A DNA stretch of 64,000 bases from Hyposmocoma kahamanoa (GCF_003589595.1 NW_020653750.1:7424072-7488071), one strand, 5' to 3'; shown: positions 43,620-56,720, counted from the first letter of the stretch. The notes: generated by a model from the sequence alone, not told the origin. Made by a program: numbers and translations.

Positions 43620-45570
43620 TTTGCTGTAAACTGTACTATCGTATATTCTCGTTCACGGTGAAAAAAGGCTTTATTAAGATTCCCGCTTCAATCCTTGAAG
43701 AAGACACATATTCCTATACTATTCCTTTCCTGTACATCTGGCGCACTCTCGGCGAGTACCTTACGCCACCTTAAGTCAATTGGTAAACCCTTTCACCACA
43801 TTGGCATATTTATGGTATGCATGTTATTAATACGATAAGAAGTAGAAGAGTTTTCCCGGGCCGGTGATGTGATGCCAGCAAGTTATTTAAGAACTGAATT
43901 ACGTTGAACATGCATGTAGTGCATGGTTTTATAAATACGACATATTACATTATATACATCAAACACTTACTATTTCAAAAATAAAATAAACAATTACACG
44001 TGAAAAAATCATACACATAACTTAGACAACATTAATTGCAATAAAAAAAGTATTTTTATTTTAATTTGCTACGTAGATATCACTTACAATTTTTCGTGCA
44101 TCTCTACAATAATACAAGTATAATTAAATAACGTTATCAGTCGTTAATGCGTTAGACAACGTACTATAAAATGGTATACGAGCCAACCGCCACGAATCCA
44201 GGTCATTTTGTCACATGAAGTAATGACAAAAAATTGAAATTTAGAATTTTAGAATTTTACAAAAAAAATTACTCTATTTCTCAATAGATTTTTGTTTTCT
44301 TAATAAATCTCAGCTATCCTTTCTTAAAACACGTATACCGTATTTTTTTCTATTACTGGCAATTTTTATTTTAAACTGTGAGGAGTCAATCGTAATTACA
44401 ATTTTTTTATTAATTTAGCTAATTGTAGCGTCCCGATTCCATCTAAGTTATTCAAATCGCCAAAAAACGGTTCCGCTATGAAGTATAAAGTAATATAAAA
44501 TTTATTTTTACGATTTTCCTGTATACCTTAAAATACACATATTCATAATTATGTACCTACCTACGTTAAAACACGACGTAAGACTTATAGATTTCAATCA
44601 TTTTTATTATCTCCTTAATTATCAAAGTAATAAAATGCCATCATTTCGTTATTACTAAACATTACCTACATACTTTACCGTATATAGATCCTCGGTGTAT
44701 AGTGATATTAACGAGAGCTCTTAAATGCATATGTAGTGATGTGCCGTTCGCATAAAAACCACAGATACAAAAATCATAAATACAACCACAAAATCTTCTG
44801 TAAACACACAAATATCACTGCATGTGCAATTCCGAGCTCTTGCCAATATTGTATAGCGACAATTTTTTGTATATGTCTTCTGAAATTTTTAAATATACTT
44901 ATAGTAGGCAGGACATTGTGTAAAAAGTCTTACGGTGGTATTCAGAGACCTGATTTCCCAAAAAAAAATACATTCTATTAAAATTTTAATGTCATACACG
45001 CAATTCTGCCGCCGTCAGTTGAAAGGGCGCTTGTGACAGACTCAAAACTGAGAAAATAAAGTCTAAACAAATTAAATTAAAAAATATCTACTTTTCTCTT
45101 GCGGTAACTTCATACATTATCTACATAGGAGTAAATAAAAGTAGTGACAGATTGACCTTTATTTATTAATCACGGCAGTACACGTAACAGATTTTCAAAA
45201 AATGTAACATGCGGCCTTTCAACTAACGGCGACAGAATAATAGTGTCCCAATTCTTAATTAAATTCTTTATTGCATTAACGATAATTGTTATGTAAAATG
45301 GAAAATGATTAAAATTAAGTAAATTATGTTTAGAGAGAAAAAGTTTTACTCTATTATTTTAGCACTTTTTTCATAGTGTCGTTAACGTTACTAAATATGT
45401 ATTTAAAGTAACGTAATATATTAAATTAAAATGTAAAAAATCCCCGATCCGTAAGCTAACAACTCATTTTATAGCAACTCATATAATGATAATATAGTTC
45501 TACTGTCAATAGTTTAGGAGTTAATTAGTCTATGGACTGATTGTAGCATCAGATGCAGGTTAACATATTA
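43620..45570. other. AT-rich, no gene
   Basis: Nearly 2 kb with no supported feature; short frames around 44736 have no motif. Confidence 0.5.
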
Positions 45571-45572
45571 TT

Positions 45573-45832
45573 AACCGATTCAAGAGAAGGAGGATGTTTT
45601 GTATGTTACGCGGTAACTCCGCCGGCATTTGTGAACCGAATGTGATGATTTTTTTTTTTGTTGGAAAGAGGGTATCTCAGTATTGGTCCCATTTAAATTG
45701 AAAGGAAATATTCCACCTCTAAGAATGGTAAACTAGGGGATGAATCCGGTTTCGCACACTTTCCTGTAAACGATTCTAATAAAACTTGGCAAATAGATGT
45801 AATTACACGAACTTATGAGGTCGGTTTTTTTT
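45573..45832 (+). mobile_element. M1 MITE-like element
   Basis: It starts ttaaccgattcaagagaagg and ends cttatgaggtcggttttttt, with 'ggtcccatttaaattgaaag' and 'aaactaggggatgaatccgg' inside. Confidence 0.7.
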
Positions 45833-46045
45833 TATAAAACAGTTATTATAACATCATCGGATTTCCAAGACAGTTATACGAAATTCCAAGTGAATAGGAA
45901 AATATTTTAAATAAATTAGCCTCCAAATAAACACAACGCTTTGAAAGCCGTCCATCTCTTTGGGAATCACGACGTGCTTACGTATACATATATAGACGCG
46001 CATTGGGATCTATACAGTATATAGTAATATATATAGTATTGCATT

Positions 46046-46312
46046 AGCAGTAGTGCTCCTTATGAAAGAGTTCGTGTAGGGAAGTATTGCCACTTTGCCT
46101 ATTTCAGCCGTTAAGCAGTAATATGACCATTACTGCGATCCGAATTAGAACGGTAAGGGTGCTGATAAAATTTCAGGCACATGGGACTTGTCAACCTATG
46201 ATCTTTGTGATTTAAAGCTCTGAGAGGCGCTGCAACTGTTATAGATAGGCGTATCGCTTACCACTAGGCGAAGATGTGCGCCTTCGTCCCGTCATTCTAT
46301 TGGTGTTATTAA
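46046..46312 (+). mobile_element. S1 copy
   Basis: 'agcagtagtgctccttatga' to 'cttcgtcccgtcattctatt', with a deletion just before 'gatctttgtgatttaaagct'. Confidence 0.7.
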
Positions 46313-46479
46313 AAAAATCACGATCGATGTTACCTTACTAAAACTACAATGGAAATATGCGCATCCTAATTTTTATCACATTTAATCAGCAATTCTAATA
46401 AATATATCTAATTTTCATAATATACAGATAAGGTACAATAAAAGCTAGAAAGTAAAACTAGGATTAAATTATATGAATA

Positions 46480-46895
46480 AAATTGGGCCCAAGGTGCCCA
46501 AGATGCTGGCATGTTTCCCCTTTGTATGGTTATGTTAATGCGTTGGGCAAGGTAGCTGCCGGCGCCTGGGTTTCCCAGACAGTCTATTAATTTTTTGAAT
46601 AAAATTTTTATTTTTAAAGGATCCCACGGGCCAATGGTTTCGACTCTAAAGGTTGTAAATAGGTAATCGGAGCTGAGATCCTGGTACTTATTACTTTATA
46701 TGCTCTCCGCCAGCTCAGCTGCGAAGCCAGTCATCTTGCTGGTGTGCTGGAGATGGGATAAGGCAAGTGTGTCGGCACACGTGGCGTCCCATACCAGTGC
46801 CCGGCCCAAAGGCAAGAGAGTCATTACGTCCGAGCGTTTGCCATCTGTTCGCGACATGCCGCTTGCCTCGAGCATAACAGGCACGTTAACAGTGG
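46480..46895 (-). pseudogene. Reverse-transcriptase C-terminal tail of a non-LTR element
   Basis: One frame with a single stop reads NVPVMLEASGMSRTDGKRSD, VMTLLPLGRALVWDATCADT, LALSHLQHTSKMTGFAAELA, ESI*SNKYQDLSSDYLFTTF, RVETIGPWDPLKIKILFKKL and GAGSYLAQRINITIQRGNMP. The 'R.DGKRPDG.TL.PW..G..L.WD.TC..TLA' and 'RIS.AIQRGN' pattern is a widely annotated lepidopteran RT-derived tail. It begins beside an S1 (46898) that cuts its 5' side. Confidence 0.8.
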
Positions 46896-46897
46896 CA

Positions 46898-47115
46898 ATT
46901 CTAATTAAATTGCAAAGATCTGAAGGGCACTGCCATTGCGCCCGTCACACTGAGACATAAGTTGACAAGAGCTATGTGTCTGTAATTTCACCCGCACACC
47001 TCCCCTTCAAAATCGGCACACAGTCATGTGAGCATTATAGCTTGGCGGCGGAAATAGATAAGGTAGCAGTACTTCCCCTGACGACATCTTTCACAAGGAA
47101 CTCTATTACTACTGA
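46898..47115 (-). mobile_element. S1 copy
   Basis: 'aattgcaaagatctgaaggg' to 'ctttcacaaggaactctatt'; the 3' third is absent where it meets the RT tail. Confidence 0.7.
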
Positions 47116-47119
47116 CTCT

Positions 47120-48620
47120 TACTGCGTCGGGGTTTAAAAAGACGTTTGAATAAATTGAATGAGATTAGCTTTTAATTTTAGTGACCGTGAAAATAATATG
47201 CAATTCCGCTTATTTAATTGAGCAAAATAATAAATTTTAAAATAATTTAACTCCTATTAATTGACTGAACTGAATTGTATTATATTTTTACATAATTGAA
47301 ACCCTACAATTGATCATTATCACATTAAGTTTACACACGTGCTATATATTTTGAAAGAAAACATGACCGTGACTATCACTTTAAGTTGACAGTTTTATAC
47401 TTATTCTTTACTCTTACATTCCTGCGTACTCGTACATCATCAGAAATATTTTATTTTTAATCGACTTCAAAAAAAGGAGGAGGTTTTTATGATACCACAA
47501 TTGTTACTACATTTCAAAGTTGTCAATTTGTCAGTGTTGTTACCTTTACTAAATATGTATGTGTATAATATTATGTGTAAAGTAATAAGACAAATAAATA
47601 GAATGGGATCAATCCCACTGAACTAAATGACTTTTTATTTTTGTGACCGTTAAAACAGCACAAATTTTTTTTCATTTAATTAAGAAAATAAATATCTCTA
47701 CACTAGACAAAGAAATTTGCAAATATTTGGTTTCTCCTAAAAAAATTTAAAATACTTACAGAATGTAATCCAATAAACAATTTCTCGTATAATAACTTCA
47801 CAGTGTTACGTATGTCACACACGTGTTTTTTTAACACACCAATCTTATTGCCGCTGGTTGATTGGCGGTCGATTACCAGTCGACTGTCGGAGAAACAAAC
47901 GCAAGCGCATATTCCAAGCGTGAGAGGCAAAGATTAACATAATGCGCAGACGTGACAATGTCAGAGTGTCAACTTGCACATGCTTTTCGATTTTAAGCGT
48001 ACAATTACATTAATATTGTTAGAATTGCGTGTAGTTGATTGTGTTTCGAAATCTGTTAGAAATTTCGAAGTATCACGTTCAATGCTAATGTTTAGACATA
48101 ACATTTTATTAGAACGAATTCATTATAGGTTTAATGACACATAAACTTATGGTACAAGCCTGTTACACATTTTACATTTATCAACTTCTAAACCAAATAT
48201 TTTTTCTTAATGTATAAAACCACCACATCAAAAAAGATGTAACATCAATAGTACTTAATAGCCCTAGCATTTCCTCTAAACTCGTGAAATAACATGTTCC
48301 GTACATTTTCGTCAAAATGACCATTCAACTGACTGTGAAAGTTGCATAGACGGTAGGGTTAAGTTTTCTTGGTTTTAAGTTTATAAAAATAAAGACCCTG
48401 AACGGTTTTATAAGTGTTTTAGCGTGTGGTTTATGTTTAAGTGTTGTTCACAATTCTTTTTTTATCTATTTGCCAATCGTCTTTTTTTTATTGTGTCTAA
48501 CTATTTCTTGTAACTATAATTATATATAAACAAACCTATGCTTAAGTCATATTAATAAGTAAAATAAATGAAAAAGATAAATTTTGCATATTTAAAGATA
48601 TAATAAGCATATAAGTATAG
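47120..48620. other. AT-rich, no gene
   Basis: Contains only the M1 end at 47456. No exon-like frame was seen. Confidence 0.5.
47456..47495 (+). mobile_element. M1 terminal fragment
   Basis: 'aatcgacttcaaaaaaagga' is the M1 left terminus; the sequence diverges after 'ggaggttttta', so only about 35 bp remain. Confidence 0.5.
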
Positions 48621-48622
48621 AG

Positions 48623-48915
48623 TACCAAAAAACCCACCTCAAATTTTCATGGAATTACGTCTGTTAGCCCAGTTTTATTGAAATCAGTTACCGGAAAGTG
48701 GGCGCAACCGGATTCAACCCCTACTTTGCCATCCTTCCAGGTGGAATATTTCCTTCAAATTTAAATGGGACCAATATTGAGGTAACTTCTTTCCAACAAA
48801 AAACAACTATCTAAATCAGTTCACAAATTATCGCATTTTTGCGTAACATACATACATACAAAAGAAAATATAGTCCAATTGAGAACCTCTTTCTTTTTTT
48901 GAAGTCAGTTAAAAA
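48623..48915 (-). mobile_element. M1 MITE-like element, full length
   Basis: It starts aaaaacccacctcaaattt and ends ttttttgaagtcagttaaa. The terminal repeat has several substitutions, so this is an older copy. Confidence 0.65.
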
Positions 48916-49089
48916 TAGAATTTAAAAAAATTACTTAAAATAGCGAACTCTAAAAGGTCAACAACGCCAACAAAGTCATCATCTGTCTACATGCTACTCG
49001 TTAAGACCAATCCAACGAATTAAACTCGGTACACCTACTTTAATAAATTTAAGTTCCGGTGTCCACCTTTCTGCTACATCACCAGATCC

Positions 49090-49110
49090 TCATCATCATC
49101 ATCATCATCG
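49090..49110. repeat. (CAT)n microsatellite
   Basis: 'tcatcatcatcatcatcatc'. Confidence 0.8.
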
Positions 49111-49274
49111 GTAAGCCAACTACTGGAGACCACTTCAACGAGCACAAACAACATACTTCTGATGTAAATAGTTAAGGAGTTAAGTAGTCTGCAGACTGTC
49201 CTGGTTGCAGCATCTGTACAAGACTTTATTGTCTCATACGATTTACATCGTGTAACAATTTTATATATTTTATA

Positions 49275-49415
49275 GTCCCGCACTAGGGAAACCCTGCATC
49301 ACGGGTGCCATGGACACACACATAAACGACCACAAGTTACACCCAAACTCACTAGAGAAATAAATGTAGGCCATACAAATATTACTCCCGGCCAGGAATC
49401 GAACTCAGGACAGTA
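49275..49415 (-). mobile_element. T-family SINE
   Basis: The minus strand carries 'gagttcgattcctggccggg', then 'atgtgtgtccatggcacccg' and 'cagggtttccctagtgcggg'. The box A end is missing. Confidence 0.7.
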
Positions 49416-49644
49416 GTTTTATTATATAGATAGTGGAAATAAAACAAATATTCATTTTATGACCTCTATCCGTACACTACCCGGGAAAAGAGCTGATGAC
49501 CTTCAAACAACTGAACAGACTTCATCTTTCATTATTCTATTCTATTCTATTCAAAGAAAGGCTTCAAAGTCATAATTTCCCTTCTCTTGTGTCGGGGATT
49601 AAAAAAGTGGAAATTTAAGAAAATCTGATTAAAACCCCTGACAA

Positions 49645-49903
49645 TTTTTTAATGATAAGTGACGGTACGAACACCTCGTGAGCTTGGTGGTCAGCGATAC
49701 GCTTGTCTATAGCAGTTGCATTGCCACTCAAAGCTTTAAATCGCAAAGATAAGTTGACAAATCCCATGTATCTGTAATTTCATCAGCACCCTTACCTTTA
49801 AAAACCGGAATGCAGGAATGCCCACATTACTGCTTGGCGTCAAAAATAAGGTGGCATTACTTCCCTGGACGAACTGTTTCACAAGAAATTCTATTGCTAC
49901 TAC
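49645..49903 (-). mobile_element. S1 copy
   Basis: 'atgataagtgacggtacgaa' to 'gacgaactgtttcacaagaa'; the block containing 'gggcactgccactgcgcc' is missing. Confidence 0.7.
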
Positions 49904-49904
49904 T

Positions 49905-50650
49905 AAACAACATTGTATCAAAAAACATTGTATTAAAAAACGTTGTTATAACTGTGTATATTGTTAAGTAACCATAATTTTTGTAATTTTTGTAAAGTAA
50001 CCATAATGTTTTTTTTTCCATTAATATCTATCTCAACCTACCTAATCCTAACTATCTACAAAAATAGTCTATGGTATCTTTTATAGCGTATCGAAAGGCT
50101 GTATCATTGAAATTGTTCAATGACATGCCAAACTTTGCTTCCAAGCCATGAAGTCGGCTATTAAACACTTGTCCATATTGTATAACCAATATTCAAATTA
50201 CATTTGTAATAATTTGATTTGGTGAAAGCAAGGCCCTTAAATGCGTAAAGGACAACTTCAAAGTTCATTGTTAGGCTGCTTTTGGATAAATTCATGCACA
50301 TTGTTCCTTAGTCTACTTTTAAACATATAACATATTTCATCATCAACAACAACACACGTCCCACTACTGCGCACGGGTCTCTCGTCTCTTTATAGGGTAC
50401 AAGTTGGGGATTTTATTTTTCAAGGGTTTTAAAACTTCTTCCATATGCAGATTTCGTCGGGATATTTCTTTTACTGTTAACGAAAGGTATTGCTGCTAAA
50501 AATTCACAAATAAACGTAACCTAGAAACTTAAGTCTTAACTATATTCTACAGGGATTCCTAAGATTTTTTAATATAGACGCAACTTTTCTGGCCAGATAA
50601 AAGCGATAGCAAATGTAGAAATCGTGTAAGGAGGTTCAATAACAACATAC
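49905..50650. other. No gene; short LINE tail at 50338-50400
   Basis: Minus strand 50400-50338 reads 'agagacccgtgcgcagtagt' then 'gggacgtgtgttgttgttga', the GAT/GTT-tailed type. Confidence 0.5.
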
Positions 50651-50654
50651 AGAA

Positions 50655-50945
50655 AAGCAATGAAGTTCCTTGTGAAGATTTCGTCCACGGAAGTACTGTC
50701 ACCTTACCTATTTCTGCTGTCAAGGAGTAATGTGAGAATTACTGCGTTCCAGTTTTGAAGGATAAGGGTGCTTGTGAAATTACATGCACGTGGGATTTGA
50801 CAACTTATGTCTCAGGGTGACGGACGTAGTGGCAGTGTTCAGATCTTTTAAATCCCTGAGTGGCACTGCAACTGCTTTGGCCAGGCGTGTCGCTTACCAC
50901 CAGGCACACGACTTGTTCATCCCGTCACTTGGTATCAGAAAAAAA
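50655..50945 (+). mobile_element. S1 copy, near full length
   Basis: 'aagcaatgaagttccttgtg' to 'tcatcccgtcacttggtatc' and an A-rich tail. Confidence 0.75.
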
Positions 50946-50949
50946 GGAA

Positions 50950-52410
50950 AGAAAAAAGCACTTATACCTTTGTACGTAAAAAATACCATAACTGTGCAAT
51001 TTTCTATAAGTAACAATAAATAGTAAAGCACGTTGTGGAACGCCCAATTCATGTGTTAAGTGGAAAATTGTATTGTTCATGCCTTTTGATAAATATTGGA
51101 TGTGAGTACAATCAAACTGTTGCCGTGTAAAATTATAGAAATGACATAAATACAAAATTGTATGACATTGTAGTGGCACATTGTTAGTATTGTAGTGTAT
51201 TTCTGTTGTACGTTTCAAGAAACTTCAATTGAAGTGCGCACTCATGTTGATTCAATTATTTTACCGATAAAACTGTCCGAGTCCGTTGTCCCTGTAAACG
51301 TACTCTACGTGTATTAAATTAATTGATTACAATAAGTTTAGAATGTTTAATTTCATTATTTGTAAGTAGAGTAGCGTTTTTCTTTTAAAGATGTTTACAT
51401 AATTTTCACTTTAGCATTCGTATATTTTTTTACAAGTATTAAAAATATATTTATACGTACAAAATGTAACATTTAAGTAAAAGCATAATATACTCAAGAT
51501 CAGAAAAAAAAATAATGGATGTTTCAAATTTATGAGATGTAAATGACTAAATGTCCCTTAATGTCCCAATCACGCTGCCACGCGATTTAATGTTATTTTT
51601 CTTGTAAATAGAACCCGTTTGAGTTCCATTTTTTAAATTTTTACTGCTTATTTTTGAAATTGTAATGGAACACAACAATATTATTTTCAAAATGTTAAGT
51701 TGATAATGAAAAATGCTAATGAAATTATAAACGAAATATTGATATTTTTTGAATAAAATTGAGATTAAAAAATATATCACAACATAGAGCGACTTTGCAT
51801 TTTTTGTGTGACTTAAGGCTCCGTTATACGGAACGATTTGTCTTCACGATTTCACTTCCATTCAGACTAATTGAAACGACGAATCGATAGTGTACATTAA
51901 TGTGGTTAACGATGAACTTGAACGCCAATGGAGTAGCGACGTATCTACAATCGCAAAGAGGAATCGTCTGTATATGTGGGCTTTAATAGCTTCGACGATA
52001 CAGTTGTTTGAATCTATGTCCGAATGACGTTTTTGTGATTTCTTACAATTTACAATCATGCATATCTTCATAAGGCGAGGTATTTGAACACGAACCTAGA
52101 TTTTAGGACGTGAGATGTGAGGGCTGCCTCACGCATCCTGCAATCCGCGCGCTAAAAATTAATATGAATAAAATAAGAATATGTACAGAAAATTCAAGAC
52201 AGATCCGACGTTACGGGGCAGCGGGCGGCGCGGCGTGTCGTTACGTGTGCAATTTTCAAATTTTGGGACAAATGTTAATTTATAACAATAAGGCTTCAAG
52301 TGAAATCCCAAATTTTGCAGGTTCTCTGTAACTGACAGAGAAATGTCTCCCTATCAAAATTATTTACTTTTGTTTTTTGCCTGTTTCAAGATTTTATAAG
52401 ATCGGGTAAA
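50950..52410. other. AT-rich, no gene
   Basis: Bases 51815-52140 include 'gctccgttatacggaacgat' and a gtgagggctgcctcac hairpin (52117-52132). No coding evidence. Confidence 0.45.
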
Positions 52411-52414
52411 GTAC

Positions 52415-52510
52415 TTTTAGAAAAACAATTCAATTAAATTAATGATGTGTGAATCAATATTGGACATCAGATTACCGGCATTTACTGTTTATATAAATAA
52501 ATAATTAAAT
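52415..52510 (+). pseudogene. Scrap of reverse transcriptase related to 36060-36250
   Basis: 'gattaccggcatttactgtt' is shared exactly with the 36.1 kb fragment, preceded by a similar 'aattcaattaaattaatga'. It dissolves into (taaa)n. Confidence 0.55.
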
Positions 52511-52524
52511 AATAAATAAATAAC

Positions 52525-52690
52525 GCACACACTCAACATAGCCCCGCACTAGAGAAACCCTGTGTCGCGGGTGCCATGGACACACACATAGACAACCACA
52601 AATTACACCCAAACTCACGAGATAAATAAATGTAGGCCATACAAATATTTCTTCCGGCCCGCGAATCGAATCTGGGACCAATGCGTGTCA
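52525..52690 (-). mobile_element. T-family SINE
   Basis: The minus strand shows 'gattcgattcgcgggccgga' then 'atgtgtgtccatggcaccc' and 'cagggtttctctagtgcggg'. Confidence 0.7.
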
Positions 52691-52724
52691 GTTTGGCGTG
52701 GTCACCGTTAAAACTAACTTTTCT

Positions 52725-52810
52725 ATAGTATCTTGGGTCTGGGTATTTGTGTTACCGTCGTTGTTTCCGATTTCCATAACACAACTGCTTTAATTATTTA
52801 CTTTGTGATC
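52725..52810 (+). repeat. Low-copy repeat shared with 20955-21050
   Basis: 'cttgggtctgggtatttgtg' and 'tttccgatttccataacaca' are common to both. Confidence 0.6.
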
Positions 52811-53246
52811 AAAGGGGCGTATGTAATGTTGTTATGTATTTATTTATTTATATTTATTTAAATCTCTCAATTGAGAAGCAATCGTTCTCCCTATGATTTA
52901 CGTCCGTTCTCTGAATTACGTATAATTATTATTATTTTACCGATTTAAACAAAACTTCGTAACGATAATATCACATCCGTTGTTATCTCTATCTTAAGTC
53001 AAAACCTTGGGTTTCAACGACGACATTGAATTACAATCATTGAAAACACGTGAATATTATCATTATGAAGATTTTTATCATATTAAGATTACCTACTCTG
53101 AAGAATAAATGTAGATACTTCGTAGATCTCTGCGGTGATGTTCCTACAAATCAAGCGCCTTCCCCACTTAACTAACATTGTCTTTATCTAATGGCTACTT
53201 TACATAAATACAGAAAGAGTCGGTCAGGAAGGTCACATTTTGTTTT

Positions 53247-53535
53247 TAAAATAACAAGTGGATGAGACGAACAAGTCGTACACCTGGTGTTACACGCTGT
53301 TCATAAGCAGTGGCAAAGCCACTCAGAGCTTTCAATATCAAAGATTTTTCGGACACCGCCATTGAGCATATCACCCTGAGATACAAGTTAACAAGTCTTA
53401 TGTGCTTGTAATTTCACCAGCACCCTTACCCTCCAAAACCGGAACGCAGCAATGCTCACATTATTGCTTGGAAGCAGAAGTAGGTAAGGTGGCAGTATTT
53501 CCCCAGACGAGCTCTTTCACAGAGAACTCTACATC
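53247..53535 (-). mobile_element. S1 copy, nearly full length
   Basis: 'caagtggatgagacgaacaa' to 'cgagctctttcacagagaac'; the interior matches the reference throughout. Confidence 0.75.
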
Positions 53536-53649
53536 TTATCCATAATACGGCTAAAAACCAGTTAAGCGCGTGGTATACGTGTTCGACGCTTGAACAGGGC
53601 CTAAATACAAGAATCTTGACATTCAAACCTGTATGTGAGAATCGTATTA

Positions 53650-53890
53650 GAGCGTTTGTGCACTACGTCTGATTCCCATCAGTTCCGAATCCAGGAAATG
53701 ACGGTCCGAAGTGTCACAGGGATCATTTTATCTCTAGGTGTACAAGCGATATTCGTATTTTCTCGGATATAAATCGGACTTAGTGCACAAGCGACATCCG
53801 AAGTGTGTCCGAGTTTTCTAGATTTGATAGTTTCAGATTCGGAACGAACACGAATCTGATGCAGTGCGTAAACACGCTTAGGATTACCTT
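53650..53890. mobile_element. MITE-like element with imperfect inverted ends
   Basis: The left 'agcgtttgtgcactacgtct' (then gattc) and, in reverse complement, the right 'agcgtgtttacgcactgcat' (then cagattc) are inverted copies. The interior repeats 'gtgcacaagcgacatccga'-like words. Confidence 0.6.
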
Positions 53891-54192
53891 TTGAGGTCAG
53901 CGTCGCGTGGCTGCAGCAATTTGTTGCCGCAACCAGGCGACACTATGTATTAAAACAAGCAATGCAATATACATTTTATCCTTTACGTAGTAAGGTTTCA
54001 CTGTTTAAAAGAAAATACAGCAAACAGCTTGGCGCTTTGCAAAATGCACAGAGCATATAATATAGAGTCATCGAGTATATAACCAGAAATAGAGGCGAAA
54101 CGTCATTTAATATGTTTGAAAACTATTCTGGCATATCATTACTGTGACAACTGCACTCTGATTGGCCAGCCCGAGTTCGAAACAATTGGCGC

Positions 54193-54352
54193 GTGTCGTC
54201 AATGGGTGTCGTCAACTGTTTCACTTCTTATCGACCAGTTAACTTGAGCTTTGCTGTAATGGACGAAAATTGCAAAATTACATATTTAATTACCGATGAA
54301 ATTTGATTCCATTTGTTTTGTAATTAGATGTTTTGCTGTTTTTCCCACACCA
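54193..54352 (+). repeat. About 150-bp direct repeat, copy 1
   Basis: From 'gtgtcgtcaatgggtgtcgt' through 'gcaaaattacatatttaatt' to 'tttcccacacca'. It is near-identical to 63844-64000. Confidence 0.85.
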
Positions 54353-56060
54353 TCGAATAAAACAGCACGGCATTGTTGGAGATATTATCTTGATTACAAT
54401 AAATACAGAATATTTTTTGGAATATACGGAGACGTACACACAGGTCAGTAGTTGGCTTGTCTATATTTCAGTGCAAGCGAGAGTTGATATTTATAAGAGC
54501 TGTATCGCTAATGTTTTACCAGGAATATAAATGGCCCTCATTTCGTCTCTATTTCTGGTTATATGCTCGATGTATAGAGAACATTATTATTGTAGCGAAT
54601 CACAGGAGTCGCTACAAATCTTTTTGTACATGTATTTAATATAGTCTTTTTAGCAGTTTAGTTTTAGATTGAAATTCTAAATTTAAATGTACTTATTCTA
54701 GGTGCCTTTTTGTTTATTATTGTCATTGTTTATTTTCTGTTTGGTTATAAACTGTAAGTACATTTCCTTTGGTCTTGCTCACTCTTCAATAGCACCTGAA
54801 TCACGTTAATACAGTCCGCTACAATTCTCTTCTAAATAAACTACATGTGCACTTCTTTGAATGCAAAATAACAAAAGAGTAAAGCCGTCGAATGTGACGG
54901 TCAGGACATAAGAGCACCTCTTAATTTAATAATGACACAAATGCCATACGTAAAAAGCATCTATTAAAAAGTAAGTGATAAAAAAACAATAACCGATAAA
55001 TTATGGGTTATTGTTCCTTCTAAGTGGTTTAAATAAATTGTTCGTAAAAAATAGTTTTCACAAAATTGATAAGAGACTGCATTATTCTTGAGGAACCTTG
55101 TTTGTTTCACTCTTAAAAATCTTCATCTTGACATGATAAGACATTGTCTTCGCTTGGTTTTGTGATCGGTGGCTATTTTGCTTGCGTGGTAGTAACAAGT
55201 AATTATTGCAAACCATAGATACTACAGCTAAATAAAGGAACAAATATAATATAATTCATTTAACATTCCATTTATTTGATGCAAAACAGACAGGGAAGAA
55301 CCTAGAAGGTCGTCCACAGGAAAAAAACATCTAAAGGAAAAGCCTTTGTCACGGTAACCAACCTGTTACTAATCAAGTAGATTTTTATCTGAAACGTTGG
55401 TAAACAGTGCATAGGTTTTAGGTCCCCAATATTACAAATAAGGAAGATTTTACAAGAATTGTAATAAACTACACCTCAAAAGTTATTACCAGTTATGTTA
55501 GGGTAAAACGCTTGCCTATTTATTAAATACCTATTTCTTTTCAAAAGTTTATGTTAGTGATAAAATACGCCAGACTTTATCCTTAACATTAAAATACAAC
55601 TATCTATGGCACTTATGATAAAACGGCTCAAAGTCCAAAGTAAATACCGTGTGCATGCCGTTGACTTTATATTATTATTATCATCTACCATAAAGTAGCA
55701 AAAGCCTTCTATGAAGCATATTGACACATATCACATCCATCTCCTATTCTCAATAAAATTAATAATGCGTAAAGTATACTTAAAACGCCCATATAAGGCG
55801 CTTGCAATTTAACCTCTCGCCATCGATCGTAATTAGTTGAATTACACACGACGCATAATTCAGTGGTGTATTGTAATCACAGCTTTAGAAGAAAACAGAG
55901 AGTTTTTTATTATTTCACTTTATCAATTCTTTGTTTACTGGAGTGATAATGACAATTATAGCAAAAGAAAAGTACGTCGCAGAAAGCAGAAATTGGTATG
56001 ATATTAGTGTCAGGCGTTTATCACCTTATTATTTATTTAAACTTTTTTGCACTATATAAT
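54353..56060. other. AT-rich, no gene
   Basis: A short hairpin tgtagcga...tcgctaca lies at 54592-54617. No supported exon. Confidence 0.45.
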
Positions 56061-56069
56061 AAAGCCCAT

Positions 56070-56260
56070 ATGGCGGACGTTAATGCCTTAAGGCATTCTT
56101 TACCAGTCAACCATGACTGCATGAAGTTGATAACGACTTCACGTACTAAATACATACTTCAGTCGAAACCGACTTCATGCAGCCGAGATCGATTCTATGC
56201 AGTTAATACGTGAAATCATGCGTCATGGTTTCGGCTGCATGAAGTTGATTACGACTTCAC
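56070..56260. repeat. Compound direct/inverted repeat cluster
   Basis: 'gcatgaagttgataacgact' (about 56120) and 'gcatgaagttgattacgact' (about 56236) are direct copies. 'gaaaccgacttcatgcagcc' (about 56164) is an inverted copy of 'ggtttcggctgcatgaagt' (about 56227). Confidence 0.8.
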
Positions 56261-56493
56261 TCATTGACCTCATAGTCAATCTGTTAGCAGTCTTATATAT
56301 TGCGGAAGCTCTACAACATTTTAAAAGACACGAGAAGCGTGTATTTCGTATTAGACTTGAAAATGCTGCTTGATTAAAATCTAAACTGTATAAGCATGTA
56401 GTTCACGACAATTCACTACTGAAATAAAGATTTAATTTGTATAACAATAATAACTTCAATAATGTAAATTTGTAAACAGTTGAACTCTCAACT

Positions 56494-56720
56494 CTGCCGT
56501 CCACTAACTAAAATGCGGCTAAGTGACAAAACAATTTTTTGGGACATCATAAAAAACCCTAACCCAGTATTAGAATATTGAAATTGTTTAATGATGTTTC
56601 AGCTAAGCATCGTTAGAGTAAGTTTCGATAAGTCGAACACATTAACTAATTTAAATTGTTTTTAAAAGATAATTTTGTAATCTATCTTTGAGATTTGGAG
56701 TTTTAGTTAGTGGACGGCAG
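56494..56720. mobile_element. 227-bp MITE with perfect 20-bp terminal inverted repeats
   Basis: ctgccgtccactaactaaaa (56494-56513) is the exact reverse complement of 56701-56720. AACT flanks it on both sides (56490-56493 and 56721-56724). No internal frame. Confidence 0.85.
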
